Below, piece by piece: positions 11,821-20,713 of a stretch of 63,758 nucleotides of DNA; the first letter of the stretch is position 1, and each line of letters starts with the position of its first letter. Under the pieces are notes generated by a model. It searched no databases. It was given only the letters and a program-made list of their open reading frames with translations, and had not been told where the DNA came from. A program made the translations under genes and the position numbers. The stretch comes from Deltaproteobacteria bacterium (GTDB lineage: Bacteria; Desulfobacterota; Binatia; UTPRO1), in NCBI GenBank assembly GCA_020848745.1, contig JADLHM010000047.1, forward strand, positions 1-63,758. Direction: 5' to 3'.

Positions 11821-12225
11821 ATGGCCTACAGCGACAAGGTCCTCGACCACTACGAGAACCCGCGCAACGTCGGCAGCTTCGCCAAGGACGAGCCCGGCGT
11901 CGGCACGGGCATCGTCGGTGCGCCGGAGTGCGGCGACGTCATGAAGCTCCAGCTCAAGATCACCGACGCGGGCGTCATCGAGGATGCCAAGTTCAAGACC
12001 TTCGGTTGCGGCAGCGCGATCGCGAGCTCGAGCTACGTGACCGAGCTCATCAAGGGGAAGTCGGTCGAGGAAGCCTACGCCATCAAGAACACGCAGATCG
12101 TCGAGGAGCTGAACCTTCCGCCGGTGAAGATCCACTGCTCCGTGCTCGCCGAGGACGCGATCAAGGCGGCGATCGGCGACTGGAAGGGCAAGACGGGCAC
12201 CGATTCCGAGAAGAAGGCGGTCTGA
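11821..12225 (+). CDS. iscU: Fe-S cluster assembly scaffold
   Basis: Scaffold on which the [2Fe-2S] cluster is built. It has 134 residues. The three ligand cysteines fall at C37 (APECGDVM), C63 (TFGCGSA) and C106 (IHCSV), the same numbers as in E. coli IscU, together with the stabilising Asp39. The LPPVK motif that binds the HscA chaperone is present just before C106, consistent with the hscBA genes downstream. It sits directly behind iscS. Confidence 0.97.
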   Translation: MAYSDKVLDHYENPRNVGSFAKDEPGVGTGIVGAPECGDVMKLQLKITDAGVIEDAKFKTFGCGSAIASSSYVTELIKGKSVEEAYAIKNTQIVEELNLPPVKIHCSVLAEDAIKAAIGDWKGKTGTDSEKKAV

Positions 12226-12234
12226 GGACGATCG

Positions 12235-12561
12235 GTGGCAGCCATCAGCCTCAGTGACGCCGCGGCCGAGAAGATCAGCGGCCTCGTCGCGTCGGAACAG
12301 AAGCCCGACCACGGCCTCCGTTTGAAGGTCGTCGGCGGCGGCTGCTCGGGGTTGCAGTACAAGATGGATCTCGACGTCGAGCGTGCCGGCGACAAGATCT
12401 TCACCAACGGCGACGCCAAGATCCTCGTCGATCGGAAGAGCTTTCTCTACTTGAACGGTACCGAGGTCCATTACGAAGAAGGCTTGATGGAGTCGGGGTT
12501 CAAGCTCAGGAACCCGAACATCAAGCGCGAGTGCGGTTGCGGCGCCTCGTTCACGGTTTGA
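12235..12561 (+). CDS. iscA: A-type Fe-S carrier protein
   Basis: HesB/IscA family carrier that takes clusters from IscU to apo-targets. It has 108 residues. The three conserved cysteines are in GGGCSGLQYKM (C37) and ECGCGASFTV (C100 and C102). It starts at GTG 12235, 9 bases after the iscU stop, with a GAGGA ribosome site overlapping the iscU end. Operon context supports IscA rather than ErpA or SufA. Confidence 0.95.
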   Translation: MAAISLSDAAAEKISGLVASEQKPDHGLRLKVVGGGCSGLQYKMDLDVERAGDKIFTNGDAKILVDRKSFLYLNGTEVHYEEGLMESGFKLRNPNIKRECGCGASFTV

Positions 12562-12580
12562 TCCGTGCGGATCGAAGGAC

Positions 12581-13219
12581 ATGACGACGAACACCGAAAC
12601 CTCGTTGTGCCTCCATTGCGGCAAGCCGGCTGCCCATCAGCTCGTGTGCTCGGGCTGCGGCATCGTCGCGCCCGCCGGTCGGGAGACTGACTACTTCAGC
12701 CTCTTCGGGCTTCCCCGTCGCCTCACGGTCGAACTCGCCGACCTCGAGCGGCGCTACTACGCCCTCTCGCGCGAGCTCCACCCCGACCTCTTCCACGACC
12801 GTCCGCCCGCCGAGCAGGCCGAGAGCCTGCGCATGACGGCGCTCGTGAACCGCGCCTACAAGACCCTGAAGGATCCCGTGCAACGCGCCCTCTACTGGCT
12901 CGAGGCGCACGGAGAGTCGCTCGGTCGCGACAACGAGCGCGTGCCGGCCGCGCTCGCCACGCGCGTCTTCGAGGTGCAGGAGCAGCTCGACGAGCTGCGC
13001 GCGGCTCGCGCCCGCGGCGCCGGAGAAGCCGAGTGCCGCGCGATGAGCGCGGTCCGCAACGCGCTGCGCGACGACCTCGGCGCCTCCGAGGCGCGGCTCG
13101 CGCGCAGCTTCGAGGCCGACGACGGTGCGAGCGCCGCCGCGCTCACCGAGACCAAGAAGATCCTTTCTGAGCTGCACTACCTGCGGACGTTGCTGCGCGA
13201 CGTGGAGAACGAGCTGTGA
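12581..13219 (+). CDS. hscB: Fe-S co-chaperone HscB with an N-terminal Cys4 zinc site
   Basis: J-protein that brings IscU to HscA. It has 212 residues, longer than E. coli HscB (171). The extra N-terminus holds CLHC (C10, C13) and CSGC (C23, C26), a zinc-ribbon like that of human HSCB. The J-domain follows from DYFSLFGLP with HPD at about 67-69 (RELHPDLFH), then the C-terminal three-helix IscU-binding domain. It begins 19 bases after iscA and overlaps hscA by 4 bases (GTGA). Confidence 0.93.
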   Translation: MTTNTETSLCLHCGKPAAHQLVCSGCGIVAPAGRETDYFSLFGLPRRLTVELADLERRYYALSRELHPDLFHDRPPAEQAESLRMTALVNRAYKTLKDPVQRALYWLEAHGESLGRDNERVPAALATRVFEVQEQLDELRAARARGAGEAECRAMSAVRNALRDDLGASEARLARSFEADDGASAAALTETKKILSELHYLRTLLRDVENEL

Positions 13220-15057
13220 GTCCGGTGGAGCGACCCTCTCCCATCGTCGGCATCGACCTCGGGACGACGAACAGCCTCGTCGCCTGGCTCGACGACGAGA
13301 CGCCGCGCGTGATCGCCGATCCGGCGACCGGCCGGGTCATCGTTCCGTCGGTCGTGTCGTTCCCGGCGGGGGCCGATCCCATCGTCGGTGACGAGGCGCG
13401 CGCGCTCGCGCCGACGGCGCCCGCCACGACCATCCAGTCCGTGAAGCGCTTCATGGGCCTCGGCCCGGAGCACGTGAGCGCCGCCGACCGCCAGCGTTAC
13501 ACCTTCGCCGACGCCGACCGCGGCGTGGTGCGTTTCGTGATCGGTGAACGCGCGGTCACGCCGCCCGAGGTCGCGGCGCTCGTGCTGAAGGAGTTGAAGC
13601 GGCGCGCGGAGGCGGCGCTCGGCTGCCCGATCAGGAAGGCGGTCGTCACGGTGCCAGCGTACTTCAACGATACGCAGCGCCAGGCGACCAAGGACGCCGG
13701 ACGGCTCGCCGGCCTCGAGGTGCTGCGCCTCGTGAACGAGCCGACGGCGGCGGCGCTCGCCTACGGGCTCGGTCGCGCGAACGAGGGGACCGTCGCGGTC
13801 TACGACTTCGGCGGCGGCACCTTCGACGTGTCGATCCTCAAGATGGAGCGGGGCATCTTCGAGGTGAAGGCGACCGGCGGTGATACGCGCCTCGGCGGCG
13901 ACGACGTCGACGAGGCCGTCGCGGCCTGGCTGCTCGGCGGCGCGGAGCTGCCGTCCGACGTCGCGAGCCGCCGCGACGTGCGAGCGCGCGCCCAGCGCGC
14001 CGCTGAAGAAGCGAAGTGCCGCCTGTCGTCGACCGACGCGACCGACGTGAGCGTCACGTTTCCGGACGGACGGACCATCGCCCGTCGTCTGACGCGCGCG
14101 GAGTTCGACGCCATCATTGCCCCCATCGTCGAGCGCACCCTCGCGCCCTGCCGCCAGGCGCTCGCGGACGCCGGCCTCGCGCCGGCGGCCGTCGACGCCG
14201 TCGTGCTCGTCGGCGGCAGCACCCGCATCCCGCTGGTGCGGACGAGGGTGGGGGAGCTCTTCGGTCGCGAGCCCTTGTGCTCGCTCGATCCGGATCAGGT
14301 CGTCGCGCTCGGCGCCGGGGTCCAGGCGGGAATCCTCGGCGGGCGGCGCAAGGACATGCTGCTCCTCGACGTCGTACCGCTCTCGCTCGGCATCGAGACC
14401 ATGGGGGGCGTCATGACGCGCCTCATCGAGCGTAATACGACCATCCCGACGAGCCATACCGAGACCTTCACGACCGCCGTCGACAACCAGACTGCCGTGG
14501 CGTTGCACGTGCTCCAGGGCGAGCGCGAGCTCGCCAAGGATTGCCGGAGCCTCGCGCGCTTCTCGATCCCGATCGAGCTCGCGGCGGCCGGTTTCCCGCG
14601 CGTCGACGTGACCTTCATGATCGACGCCAACGGCATCTTGAACGTAACGGCGCGCGACGTGCGCACCGGCCGCGAGCGATCCCTCGACGTGAAGCCGTCC
14701 TACGGCCTCACCGACGAGGAAGTCGAGCGCATGCTCGAGGAGTCGATCGACTTCGCCGAGGAGGACGTGGCGGCGCGGCTCCTCGCGGAGGCGCGGATGG
14801 AAGCGGAGACGTTGATCCGACAAATCGGGCGCACGCTCGGGGAGTCGGGCACGCTGCTCCGGGACGGCGAGGGAGACGCCATCCGAGGCGCCATCGCGAC
14901 GCTCGAAGCGGCGCTGCACGAGACCGACTACGACCGCATTCGCGATCTGGTGCAGGCGCTCGGCGAGGCGAGTACGCCCTTCGCCCACCGCATCATGGAG
15001 ACGTCGCTGAAGCGCGCGCTCGAGAACAAGTCGGCGGGAGGTGAGCCATGGGTCTGA
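13216..15057 (+). CDS. hscA: Fe-S protein assembly Hsp70 chaperone
   Basis: Specialised Hsp70 that releases the cluster from IscU. It has 613 residues, near the E. coli length (616). The ATPase domain shows [45 protein letters not shown] and [13 protein letters not shown]. The substrate domain follows from about residue 390. GTG start at 13216 overlaps the hscB stop. The operon position between hscB and iscX separates it from general DnaK. Confidence 0.95.
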   Translation: MSPVERPSPIVGIDLGTTNSLVAWLDDETPRVIADPATGRVIVPSVVSFPAGADPIVGDEARALAPTAPATTIQSVKRFMGLGPEHVSAADRQRYTFADADRGVVRFVIGERAVTPPEVAALVLKELKRRAEAALGCPIRKAVVTVPAYFNDTQRQATKDAGRLAGLEVLRLVNEPTAAALAYGLGRANEGTVAVYDFGGGTFDVSILKMERGIFEVKATGGDTRLGGDDVDEAVAAWLLGGAELPSDVASRRDVRARAQRAAEEAKCRLSSTDATDVSVTFPDGRTIARRLTRAEFDAIIAPIVERTLAPCRQALADAGLAPAAVDAVVLVGGSTRIPLVRTRVGELFGREPLCSLDPDQVVALGAGVQAGILGGRRKDMLLLDVVPLSLGIETMGGVMTRLIERNTTIPTSHTETFTTAVDNQTAVALHVLQGERELAKDCRSLARFSIPIELAAAGFPRVDVTFMIDANGILNVTARDVRTGRERSLDVKPSYGLTDEEVERMLEESIDFAEEDVAARLLAEARMEAETLIRQIGRTLGESGTLLRDGEGDAIRGAIATLEAALHETDYDRIRDLVQALGEASTPFAHRIMETSLKRALENKSAGGEPWV

Positions 15058-15263
15058 AGTGGGAGGACGCGGAGGATCTCGCGATCGCGCTCGCCGACGA
15101 GCACGCGGGGGTCGATCCGCTCACGGTGCGCTTCACGGATCTGCACCGCTACGTCACGGGGCTCGACGAGTTCGGCGACGACCCGAAAGGGTCGAGCGAA
15201 GGCAAGCTCGAGGCCATCCAGATGGCGTGGCTCGAAGAATATCGGGACCGGAAGGGCGACTGA
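15048..15263 (+). CDS. iscX: IscX-type Fe-S assembly protein
   Basis: A small acidic 71-residue protein with the family pattern: [17 protein letters not shown] at the start, [28 protein letters not shown] and a C-terminal WLEEYRD. IscX binds IscS and modulates iron supply or desulfurase activity in E. coli. ATG 15048 lies inside the end of hscA (10-base overlap), so the two are translationally coupled. In enterobacteria fdx separates hscA and iscX; here it is absent. Confidence 0.93.
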   Translation: MGLKWEDAEDLAIALADEHAGVDPLTVRFTDLHRYVTGLDEFGDDPKGSSEGKLEAIQMAWLEEYRDRKGD

Positions 15264-15281
15264 GGACGCAAGGGGATCCAC

Positions 15282-15749
15282 ATGTCGATCATGCAAGTCA
15301 GCCGGAAAGTCGACTACGCGCTCCGCGCGGCGATCTATCTCGCGTACCAGAACGATCGCCGACCGTGCTCGGTCGCCGAGATCGCGGCGCGCGAGGCGAT
15401 GCCCAAGAAGTTCCTGGAGAAGATCATCCAGAACCTGATCCATTCGGGGATCGTGCGCTCGACGCGCGGCGCGCAGGGCGGCTATGCGCTCGCCCGCGAG
15501 CCGGAGGCGGTGACGTTCAAGGACGTCATCGAGGCGGTCGAGGGGCCGGTCTCGTTGAACGTGTGCGTCGGGGACGCCGGTGCGGCGCTCGACTGCTGCG
15601 CGCAGTCGCCGCGCTGCTCGATGCTGTGGGTATGGCAGGAGGCACAGAAGCGGGTGATGGAGGTGTTCGCGACGACGACGCTCGCGGACGTGCTGCAGAA
15701 GCGTACGGCGGCGCTCGGGGAGATCGTCGCCAGCGCGGCGGCGGGGTGA
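15282..15749 (+). CDS. iscR: Rrf2-family [Fe-S] transcriptional regulator, probably IscR
   Basis: A 155-residue winged-helix regulator. KVDYALRAAIYLA and the recognition region RSTRGAQGGYALAR are typical of Rrf2. The cluster-binding loop has cysteines C95, C105/C106 and C112 (NVCVGDAGAALDCCAQSPRC), similar in spacing to the IscR cluster ligands. It is the last isc gene here, whereas it is the first gene in enterobacteria. It probably represses the promoter at 10450 when loaded with a cluster; this is inference. Confidence 0.9.
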   Translation: MSIMQVSRKVDYALRAAIYLAYQNDRRPCSVAEIAAREAMPKKFLEKIIQNLIHSGIVRSTRGAQGGYALAREPEAVTFKDVIEAVEGPVSLNVCVGDAGAALDCCAQSPRCSMLWVWQEAQKRVMEVFATTTLADVLQKRTAALGEIVASAAAG

Positions 15750-15798
15750 GGGCGACTTTGCTCGAGCGGACGTGTGCGAGCCGAAGAGGGGAATTCCT

Positions 15799-16242
15799 AT
15801 GAGCGACACCAACACCGAAGACCGATACGGCGGGTTCCTGCAGCCGAACGCGATCCTGCCGGTGCAGTTCTTCCAGACGCTGCGCTCGAAGGGGCAGTCC
15901 GACGGCGAGCGCCGCCTCATGCTCGCCGTCCTCGAGGACGCCGTGAACTGTTTCATGAAGCAGATCCACGCGACCGATCCGAAGGCGCGCCGGCTCTTCG
16001 AGGACGCCGAGGGATGGATCGCGGCCGAGGATCGCACCTGGTTCTTCTCCTTCGACAACGTCTGCGAGGCGCTCGGCTTGAATCCGGAGTACCTGCGAGC
16101 AGGGATCTTCAGGTGGCGGGCGGCCGAGCGGCGCCGTGTCGGCGACGCGGCGTTTGGGGACGCGGTCGCGAGCTGCGGATCGGATGCTACGGAAGATCGC
16201 GAAGCGGACGATGGAGGTCTCCGGCTCGTGAACCGTCTTTGA
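15799..16242 (+). CDS. conserved hypothetical protein following the isc operon
   Basis: A 147-residue soluble, mostly helical protein. Notable stretches are GFLQPNAILPVQFF, MLAVLEDAVNCFMKQI, RRLFEDAEGWI and FSFDNVCEALGLNPEYLRAG. The N-terminal two thirds look conserved, and the last 30 residues look like an acidic, disordered tail. GAGGGG upstream supports ATG 15799. I do not recognise a named domain. It is 49 bases after iscR on the same strand, so it may share the transcript. Confidence 0.65.
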   Translation: MSDTNTEDRYGGFLQPNAILPVQFFQTLRSKGQSDGERRLMLAVLEDAVNCFMKQIHATDPKARRLFEDAEGWIAAEDRTWFFSFDNVCEALGLNPEYLRAGIFRWRAAERRRVGDAAFGDAVASCGSDATEDREADDGGLRLVNRL

Positions 16243-16322
16243 GCGCCGGATGATCGCGGATCACGTGCCGCGCGTCCGTGTCCGTTCACGCTCGGGTGCG
16301 GCGGGGACGCCGGAAACGGGCG

Positions 16323-17108
16323 TCACGCGTCGGTGAGCGCGAGGCCGATCTTGCGCGCGACCGCCGTGAGCGTCTCGCCGGCGCTTCCGTGCAGGAGCAC
16401 GTGGGCGTACGGATCGTACGGCGTCGCCTCCCGGTTCACGATCACGAGCGACGTGCCGTTCTCGACCGCGGTGCGCGGGAGTCCGGCCGCCGGATAGACC
16501 TCCAGCGAGGAGCCGATCACGAGGAACACGTCGGCCTCGTCCGCGTCGGCGAAGGCCTGAGCGGTCTCGCGTTCGGGCATCGCCTGCCCGAACGAGATCG
16601 TCGCGGGCTTCAGCAGTCCGCCGCAGTCGCAGCGGAGGTCGTACTCGCCGGCGGCGAAGCGCGCCTGGACCGGCCCGCGTGGCTGACGTGCGCCGCAGGT
16701 GAGACACCCGACCTCGAGCGCGGTTCCGTGGATCTCGATGACGACGGCGGTCGAGCTCCCGGCCTTCTGGTGCAGGCCGTCGACGTTCTGCGTGACGATG
16801 CGGAGGAGGCCGCCGCGGCGCTCGAGCGCGGCGAGCGCGCGGTGGGCGGCGTTGGGCTGCGCGTCGCGGAGGACGGGGAAGAGCTCGTTCCCCATCTCCC
16901 AGTAGAGGCGGCGGGTCTCGGCGCTCGCGCGGAACTTGTCGAAGGTGAGCTTGGTCGGGTCGTAGCGCGTCCAGAGGCCGCCCGGGCTCCGGAAGTCCGG
17001 GATGCCCGACTCGGTGCTGATGCCGGCGCCCGTCAGCGCGACGATCCGGCGCGCGCCGGCGATGAGCTTCGCCGCCGTGTCGAGGTCGTGCTCCGCGATC
17101 GGGTGCAT
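16323..17108 (-). CDS. cobB: SIR2-family NAD-dependent protein deacylase
   Basis: A 261-residue sirtuin that removes acyl groups from lysine with NAD. Rossmann elements IVALTGAGISTESGIPDFRS and TQNVDGLHQKAG (catalytic His) are intact. The zinc site is CLTCG ... CDCG, followed by ATISFGQAMPE and VIGSSLEVYPAAGLP. It lies downstream of the nucleoside ABC importer on the same strand, 128 bases behind the last permease. The specific acyl preference cannot be read. Confidence 0.93.
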   Translation of the reverse strand: MHPIAEHDLDTAAKLIAGARRIVALTGAGISTESGIPDFRSPGGLWTRYDPTKLTFDKFRASAETRRLYWEMGNELFPVLRDAQPNAAHRALAALERRGGLLRIVTQNVDGLHQKAGSSTAVVIEIHGTALEVGCLTCGARQPRGPVQARFAAGEYDLRCDCGGLLKPATISFGQAMPERETAQAFADADEADVFLVIGSSLEVYPAAGLPRTAVENGTSLVIVNREATPYDPYAHVLLHGSAGETLTAVARKIGLALTDA

Positions 17109-17236
17109 GTCGGGCTCAGGCGGCGAGGAGCGCGCGCTCGAGAAGCGCCGCGGTCAGGTCGTGTATCTCAGGATGCGTGCGCGCGCGAGGCCAATCTGCC
17201 CGTCCGACACGATCCGCTCGAGCCGGTCGGCGGCCG

Positions 17237-18142
17237 TTACCCGCGCCGCCGGCGCCCGAGCGCCGCGGGAGCCGCCGCCGTGCCGGTCGCGATCGCGAGC
17301 ACCGCGAGCGTGAGGACGTAGGGGAGCATCAAGAGGAGGTGATACGAGACTGCCATGCCGGCCGCTTGCAGGTGGAACTGCGCGGCGCTCGCGGCCCCGA
17401 AGAGGAGCGCGCCTCCGAGGATGCCGAGCGGCCGCCAGCGTCCGAAGACGACGATCGCGAGCGCAATGAAACCGCGTCCGGCCGACATGCCTTCGACGAA
17501 GGTGTTGGAGTAGGCGAGCGAGAGGTAGCCGCCTCCGATCCCCGCGAGGAGGGCCGCGACGAGGAGCGCGCCGACGCGTACGGCGTCGACGCGAATGCCG
17601 AGGCTCGCGGCGGCCTCGGGCGCCTCGCCGACGGCGCGGAGCGCGAGCCCGAGCCGCGTGCGCGCGAGCACGAGCCACGCGAGCGGCACGAGCGCGAGCC
17701 CCGCCCAGACCGGCGCCGGCTGGCGGAGCGGCGCGAGCCACCACGCGTCGCCGCCGAGCGCGATCGGTTCGAAGGTCGGAACGGTGAGCGCGGCGCCGGT
17801 CACGCCGAACACGGCGCGGTAGGCGACGCCGGTGACGCCGAGGGCGAGGAGGTTGAGGGCCGCGCCAGCCACGACCTGGTCGGCGTCGAGTCCGACGACC
17901 CAGCCGGCGAGGAGCGCCCCGAGCAACATTGCGGCTCCGGCCGCCGCGATCATGCCGACGAGCGGGCTCCCCGTTCCCCAGCACGCGAGGAATCCGGCGA
18001 ACGCGCCGGTCAGCATGAGGCCTTCGACGCCGATGTTGAGCACGCCGGCGCGCTCGCTCACGAGCTCGCCGAGCGCGGCGAAGAGGAGCGGTGTGCCGAG
18101 GGCCAGGGCCGAGCCGGCGAGCGCTACGAGCCATTCGGTCAT
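17237..18142 (-). CDS. nucleoside-type ABC transporter permease (NupQ/BmpC-like)
   Basis: Inner-membrane permease of 301 residues with about eight hydrophobic helices and the conserved loop SERAGVLNIGVEGLML of the BPD_transp_2 family. ATG 18142 overlaps the stop of the preceding permease by 4 bases. Together with the second permease, the ATPase and the BmpA-like lipoprotein it makes a complete nucleoside importer. It is the last gene of that operon. Confidence 0.92.
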   Translation of the reverse strand: MTEWLVALAGSALALGTPLLFAALGELVSERAGVLNIGVEGLMLTGAFAGFLACWGTGSPLVGMIAAAGAAMLLGALLAGWVVGLDADQVVAGAALNLLALGVTGVAYRAVFGVTGAALTVPTFEPIALGGDAWWLAPLRQPAPVWAGLALVPLAWLVLARTRLGLALRAVGEAPEAAASLGIRVDAVRVGALLVAALLAGIGGGYLSLAYSNTFVEGMSAGRGFIALAIVVFGRWRPLGILGGALLFGAASAAQFHLQAAGMAVSYHLLLMLPYVLTLAVLAIATGTAAAPAALGRRRRG

Positions 18143-19188
18143 ACCGCCTCCGCGTGCGGCGCCGCACCGCCGCCGCCGCGCCGGCGTGTGAAGCGCGGCG
18201 CCTCCGCGGCGAGCAGCGCCAGGATGACGGTCGCCTGGACGATCGACGCGAAGACCGCGGAGACGCCGGCGCTCCGTTGCATGGCGCCCGAGCCGGCGGC
18301 GAGTGCTGCGAAGAAGAGCGCTGAGACGATGACTCCGCCCGGGTGGAGGCGGGCGAGGAGGGCCACCGCGATCGCGGTGTAGCCCTGGCCCCCGGAGAAC
18401 TGCTCGAAGAGGCGGTGGGTGACGCCGGCCACCTCGATGCCGCCGGCGAGCCCCGCGAGGCCGCCGCTCACGAGCATCGCGCTCATCGTCGCCCGCCCGG
18501 GGGCGAGCCCGGCGAGACGCGCCGCGAGGAAGTTCTCGCCCGCGGCGCGCCAACGAAAGCCGAGGGTCGTGCGATGGAGCAGGAACCAGACGAGCGGCGC
18601 CGCGGCGAGCGCGAGCAGGACGCCGCCGTGCAGGCCGCTTCCGAGCGCGGGCAGCTCGGCGGCGGCCGGCAGCGGGTCGCTCTGCGGATACCTTCCGGCC
18701 GCCTCCATGAGTGGTCCGTGGACCGCGAAGCCGACGAGGCGAGCGGCGACGAAGTTCAGCATGATGGTCGAGATCACCTCGTTCACCTGCCGGCGGAGCT
18801 TCAACGCGGCGGCGAGGCCGGCCCAGAGCGCGCCGGCGACGATGCCGCACGCGAGCGCCGCCGGGAGCGCGAGCGTCCGGTCGCCCGCCGCCTGCGCCGC
18901 GGCCGTCGCGGCGAGCGCGCCCACCAGCAGCTGTCCGTCGGCGCCGATGTTCCAGACGCCGCTCCGGAACGCGATGGCGACCGCGAGGCCCATCAGCGCG
19001 AGCGGGCAGCTCTTCACGAGCGTGTCGACGAGCGCGAAACGGTCGCCGAACGCGCCTTCGACGAGGGCGCCGAGCGCGGCGAGCGGGTCGGCGCCGGCGG
19101 CCGCGAGTACGAGGCCGCTCACGAGGAGCGCGGCGCCGGCGGCCGCGGCCGGCGCCGCGAGCCGGCGCGGGTCGGGGCCGCGCGTCAC
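18139..19188 (-). CDS. nucleoside-type ABC transporter permease (NupP/BmpB-like)
   Basis: A 349-residue membrane protein paired with the downstream permease. Many alanine/leucine-rich helices are seen, and the loops FRSGVWNIGADGQLLVGA and RQVNEVISTIMLNFVAARLV are characteristic of this BPD_transp_2 subfamily. The GTG start at 19188 overlaps the ATPase stop (GTGA). The C-terminus ends in a short arginine/glycine-rich tail. Confidence 0.92.
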   Translation of the reverse strand: MTRGPDPRRLAAPAAAAGAALLVSGLVLAAAGADPLAALGALVEGAFGDRFALVDTLVKSCPLALMGLAVAIAFRSGVWNIGADGQLLVGALAATAAAQAAGDRTLALPAALACGIVAGALWAGLAAALKLRRQVNEVISTIMLNFVAARLVGFAVHGPLMEAAGRYPQSDPLPAAAELPALGSGLHGGVLLALAAAPLVWFLLHRTTLGFRWRAAGENFLAARLAGLAPGRATMSAMLVSGGLAGLAGGIEVAGVTHRLFEQFSGGQGYTAIAVALLARLHPGGVIVSALFFAALAAGSGAMQRSAGVSAVFASIVQATVILALLAAEAPRFTRRRGGGGAAPHAEAV

Positions 19189-20690
19189 GCGAGTCCCGCC
19201 ATCGCGGCGCCGATGCGCTCGCGGTCGATCGGGGGAAGCGGCCCCGCGAGCCGGCCGCGATAGAGCACCCACAGGCGGTCGGCGACGGCGGCGAGCTCGT
19301 CGAGATCCGTCGAGAAGATGACGACCGCCGCGCCGGCGGCCGCGGCCGCCGCGAGCGTCGCGTGTACGTGGGCGGTCGCCGCGATGTCGAGCCCGCGCGT
19401 CGGGTTCACCGCGACCAGCACGCGCGGCGCCGTCGCGAGCGCGCGGCCGATCACGATGCGCTGCTGATTCCCGCCGGAGAGGGCGCCGATCGGGTGCTCG
19501 AGGCTCGGGGCGGCGACCCGGTACGCGCGGACGAGGTCGCCCGCGAAGGCGCGTGCCCGCGCTGCGTCGAGGATCCCGTGCGCGGCGAAGCGCGCCAGCA
19601 GCGGGGCGGCGAGGATCGCGTTCTCCCAGACCGTGAGCCCGGTCGCGAGCGCCTCGCGCCGACGGTCGCCGGGGATGAGGGCGAGACCGGCCGCGATCGC
19701 GGCCCGCACGTCGCCTGCGGGCAGCGTCGTGCCGTGGACGACCACCGTGCCGCGGCGCGGGAGGACGCCGGCGAGCGCCCCGGCGAGCTCGTCCTGGCCG
19801 TTGCCGTCGACGCCGGCGACGCCGCAGATCTCGCCGGCGGCGACGGTGAGGTCGACCGCCGCGAGCGCGACCCGGCCGCGGCCCGCGTCGGTCGTGACGT
19901 CGCGCGCGACGAGCGCGCCGGTCTCGCGCGGCGACGCCGTACGCGGGGCCGGACCAGCTACGCCGCCGGCGCCGACCATGAGGCGGGCGAGCTCGCGCGC
20001 CGTGACCTCGCGCGCGGCGACCGTCGTAACGCGCTTCCCCTCGCGGAGCACCGTCACGGCGTCGCAGAGCGCGAGCGCTTCGTCGAGCTTGTGGGTCACG
20101 AAGACGACGAGCATGCCGCCGTCGCGGAGCCGCCGCAGCGTCAGGAACAGATCCGCGGTCTCGTGCGGCGTGAGGACTGCCGTCGGCTCGTCGAGCAGGA
20201 GCACGCGCGGCGCCGCCGAGAGCGCGCGCAGGATCTCGACGCGGGCCTGCATGCCGACCGGCAGCGTGCCGCACGGCGCGCTCGGGTCGCCGACGTCGAG
20301 ACCGTGCGCTGCCGCGAGATCGCGCGCCGCGGCGGCGAGCGCCGCCGGCGCGAGCCACGCGCCCGTCGTCTCCGGCTGTCCGAGCGCCAGGTTCTCCGCG
20401 ACCGACAGGGCGCCGACCAGCGCGAAGTGCTGGTGTACGACACCGACGCCGGCCGCGCGTGCGGCGCGCGGATCGCCAGGTGCGAGCGGGACACCGTCGA
20501 CGGCGATCGTGCCGTCGCCGGCGCGCGCCGCGCCGGCGACGAGGCGTACGAGCGTCGACTTGCCGGCGCCGTTCTCGCCGAGGACGCCGTGGATGGAGCC
20601 GGCCGGGAGGTCGAGATCGAGGGGCGCCAGCGCCGTGAGGTCTCCGTAGCGCTTGGCGATCCCGCGCAGCGAGAGCCTCGGCGTCGTCAT
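19185..20690 (-). CDS. nucleoside-type ABC transporter ATP-binding protein (two ABC domains)
   Basis: A 501-residue duplicated ATPase like MglA or NupO. Domain 1 has GENGAGKSTLVRL (about 37-49), the Q-loop VVHQHFALVGAL and LLLDEPTAVLT. Domain 2 starts near 255 with GVDGNGQDELAG, a degenerate Walker A, then ALSGGNQQRIVIGRAL and VNPTRGLDI. Asymmetric catalytic sites of this kind are normal for the family. It energises import through the two permeases encoded behind it. Confidence 0.93.
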   Translation of the reverse strand: MTTPRLSLRGIAKRYGDLTALAPLDLDLPAGSIHGVLGENGAGKSTLVRLVAGAARAGDGTIAVDGVPLAPGDPRAARAAGVGVVHQHFALVGALSVAENLALGQPETTGAWLAPAALAAAARDLAAAHGLDVGDPSAPCGTLPVGMQARVEILRALSAAPRVLLLDEPTAVLTPHETADLFLTLRRLRDGGMLVVFVTHKLDEALALCDAVTVLREGKRVTTVAAREVTARELARLMVGAGGVAGPAPRTASPRETGALVARDVTTDAGRGRVALAAVDLTVAAGEICGVAGVDGNGQDELAGALAGVLPRRGTVVVHGTTLPAGDVRAAIAAGLALIPGDRRREALATGLTVWENAILAAPLLARFAAHGILDAARARAFAGDLVRAYRVAAPSLEHPIGALSGGNQQRIVIGRALATAPRVLVAVNPTRGLDIAATAHVHATLAAAAAAGAAVVIFSTDLDELAAVADRLWVLYRGRLAGPLPPIDRERIGAAMAGLA

Positions 20691-20713
20691 CGCCGGCGGG
20701 TCGGGTCCGGCGA

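Noticed and set aside
17154-17236. Short peptide downstream of the last permease
   Set aside because: Reads VTAADRLERIVSDGQ but has no start codon or ribosome site; a continuation of a shadow frame.
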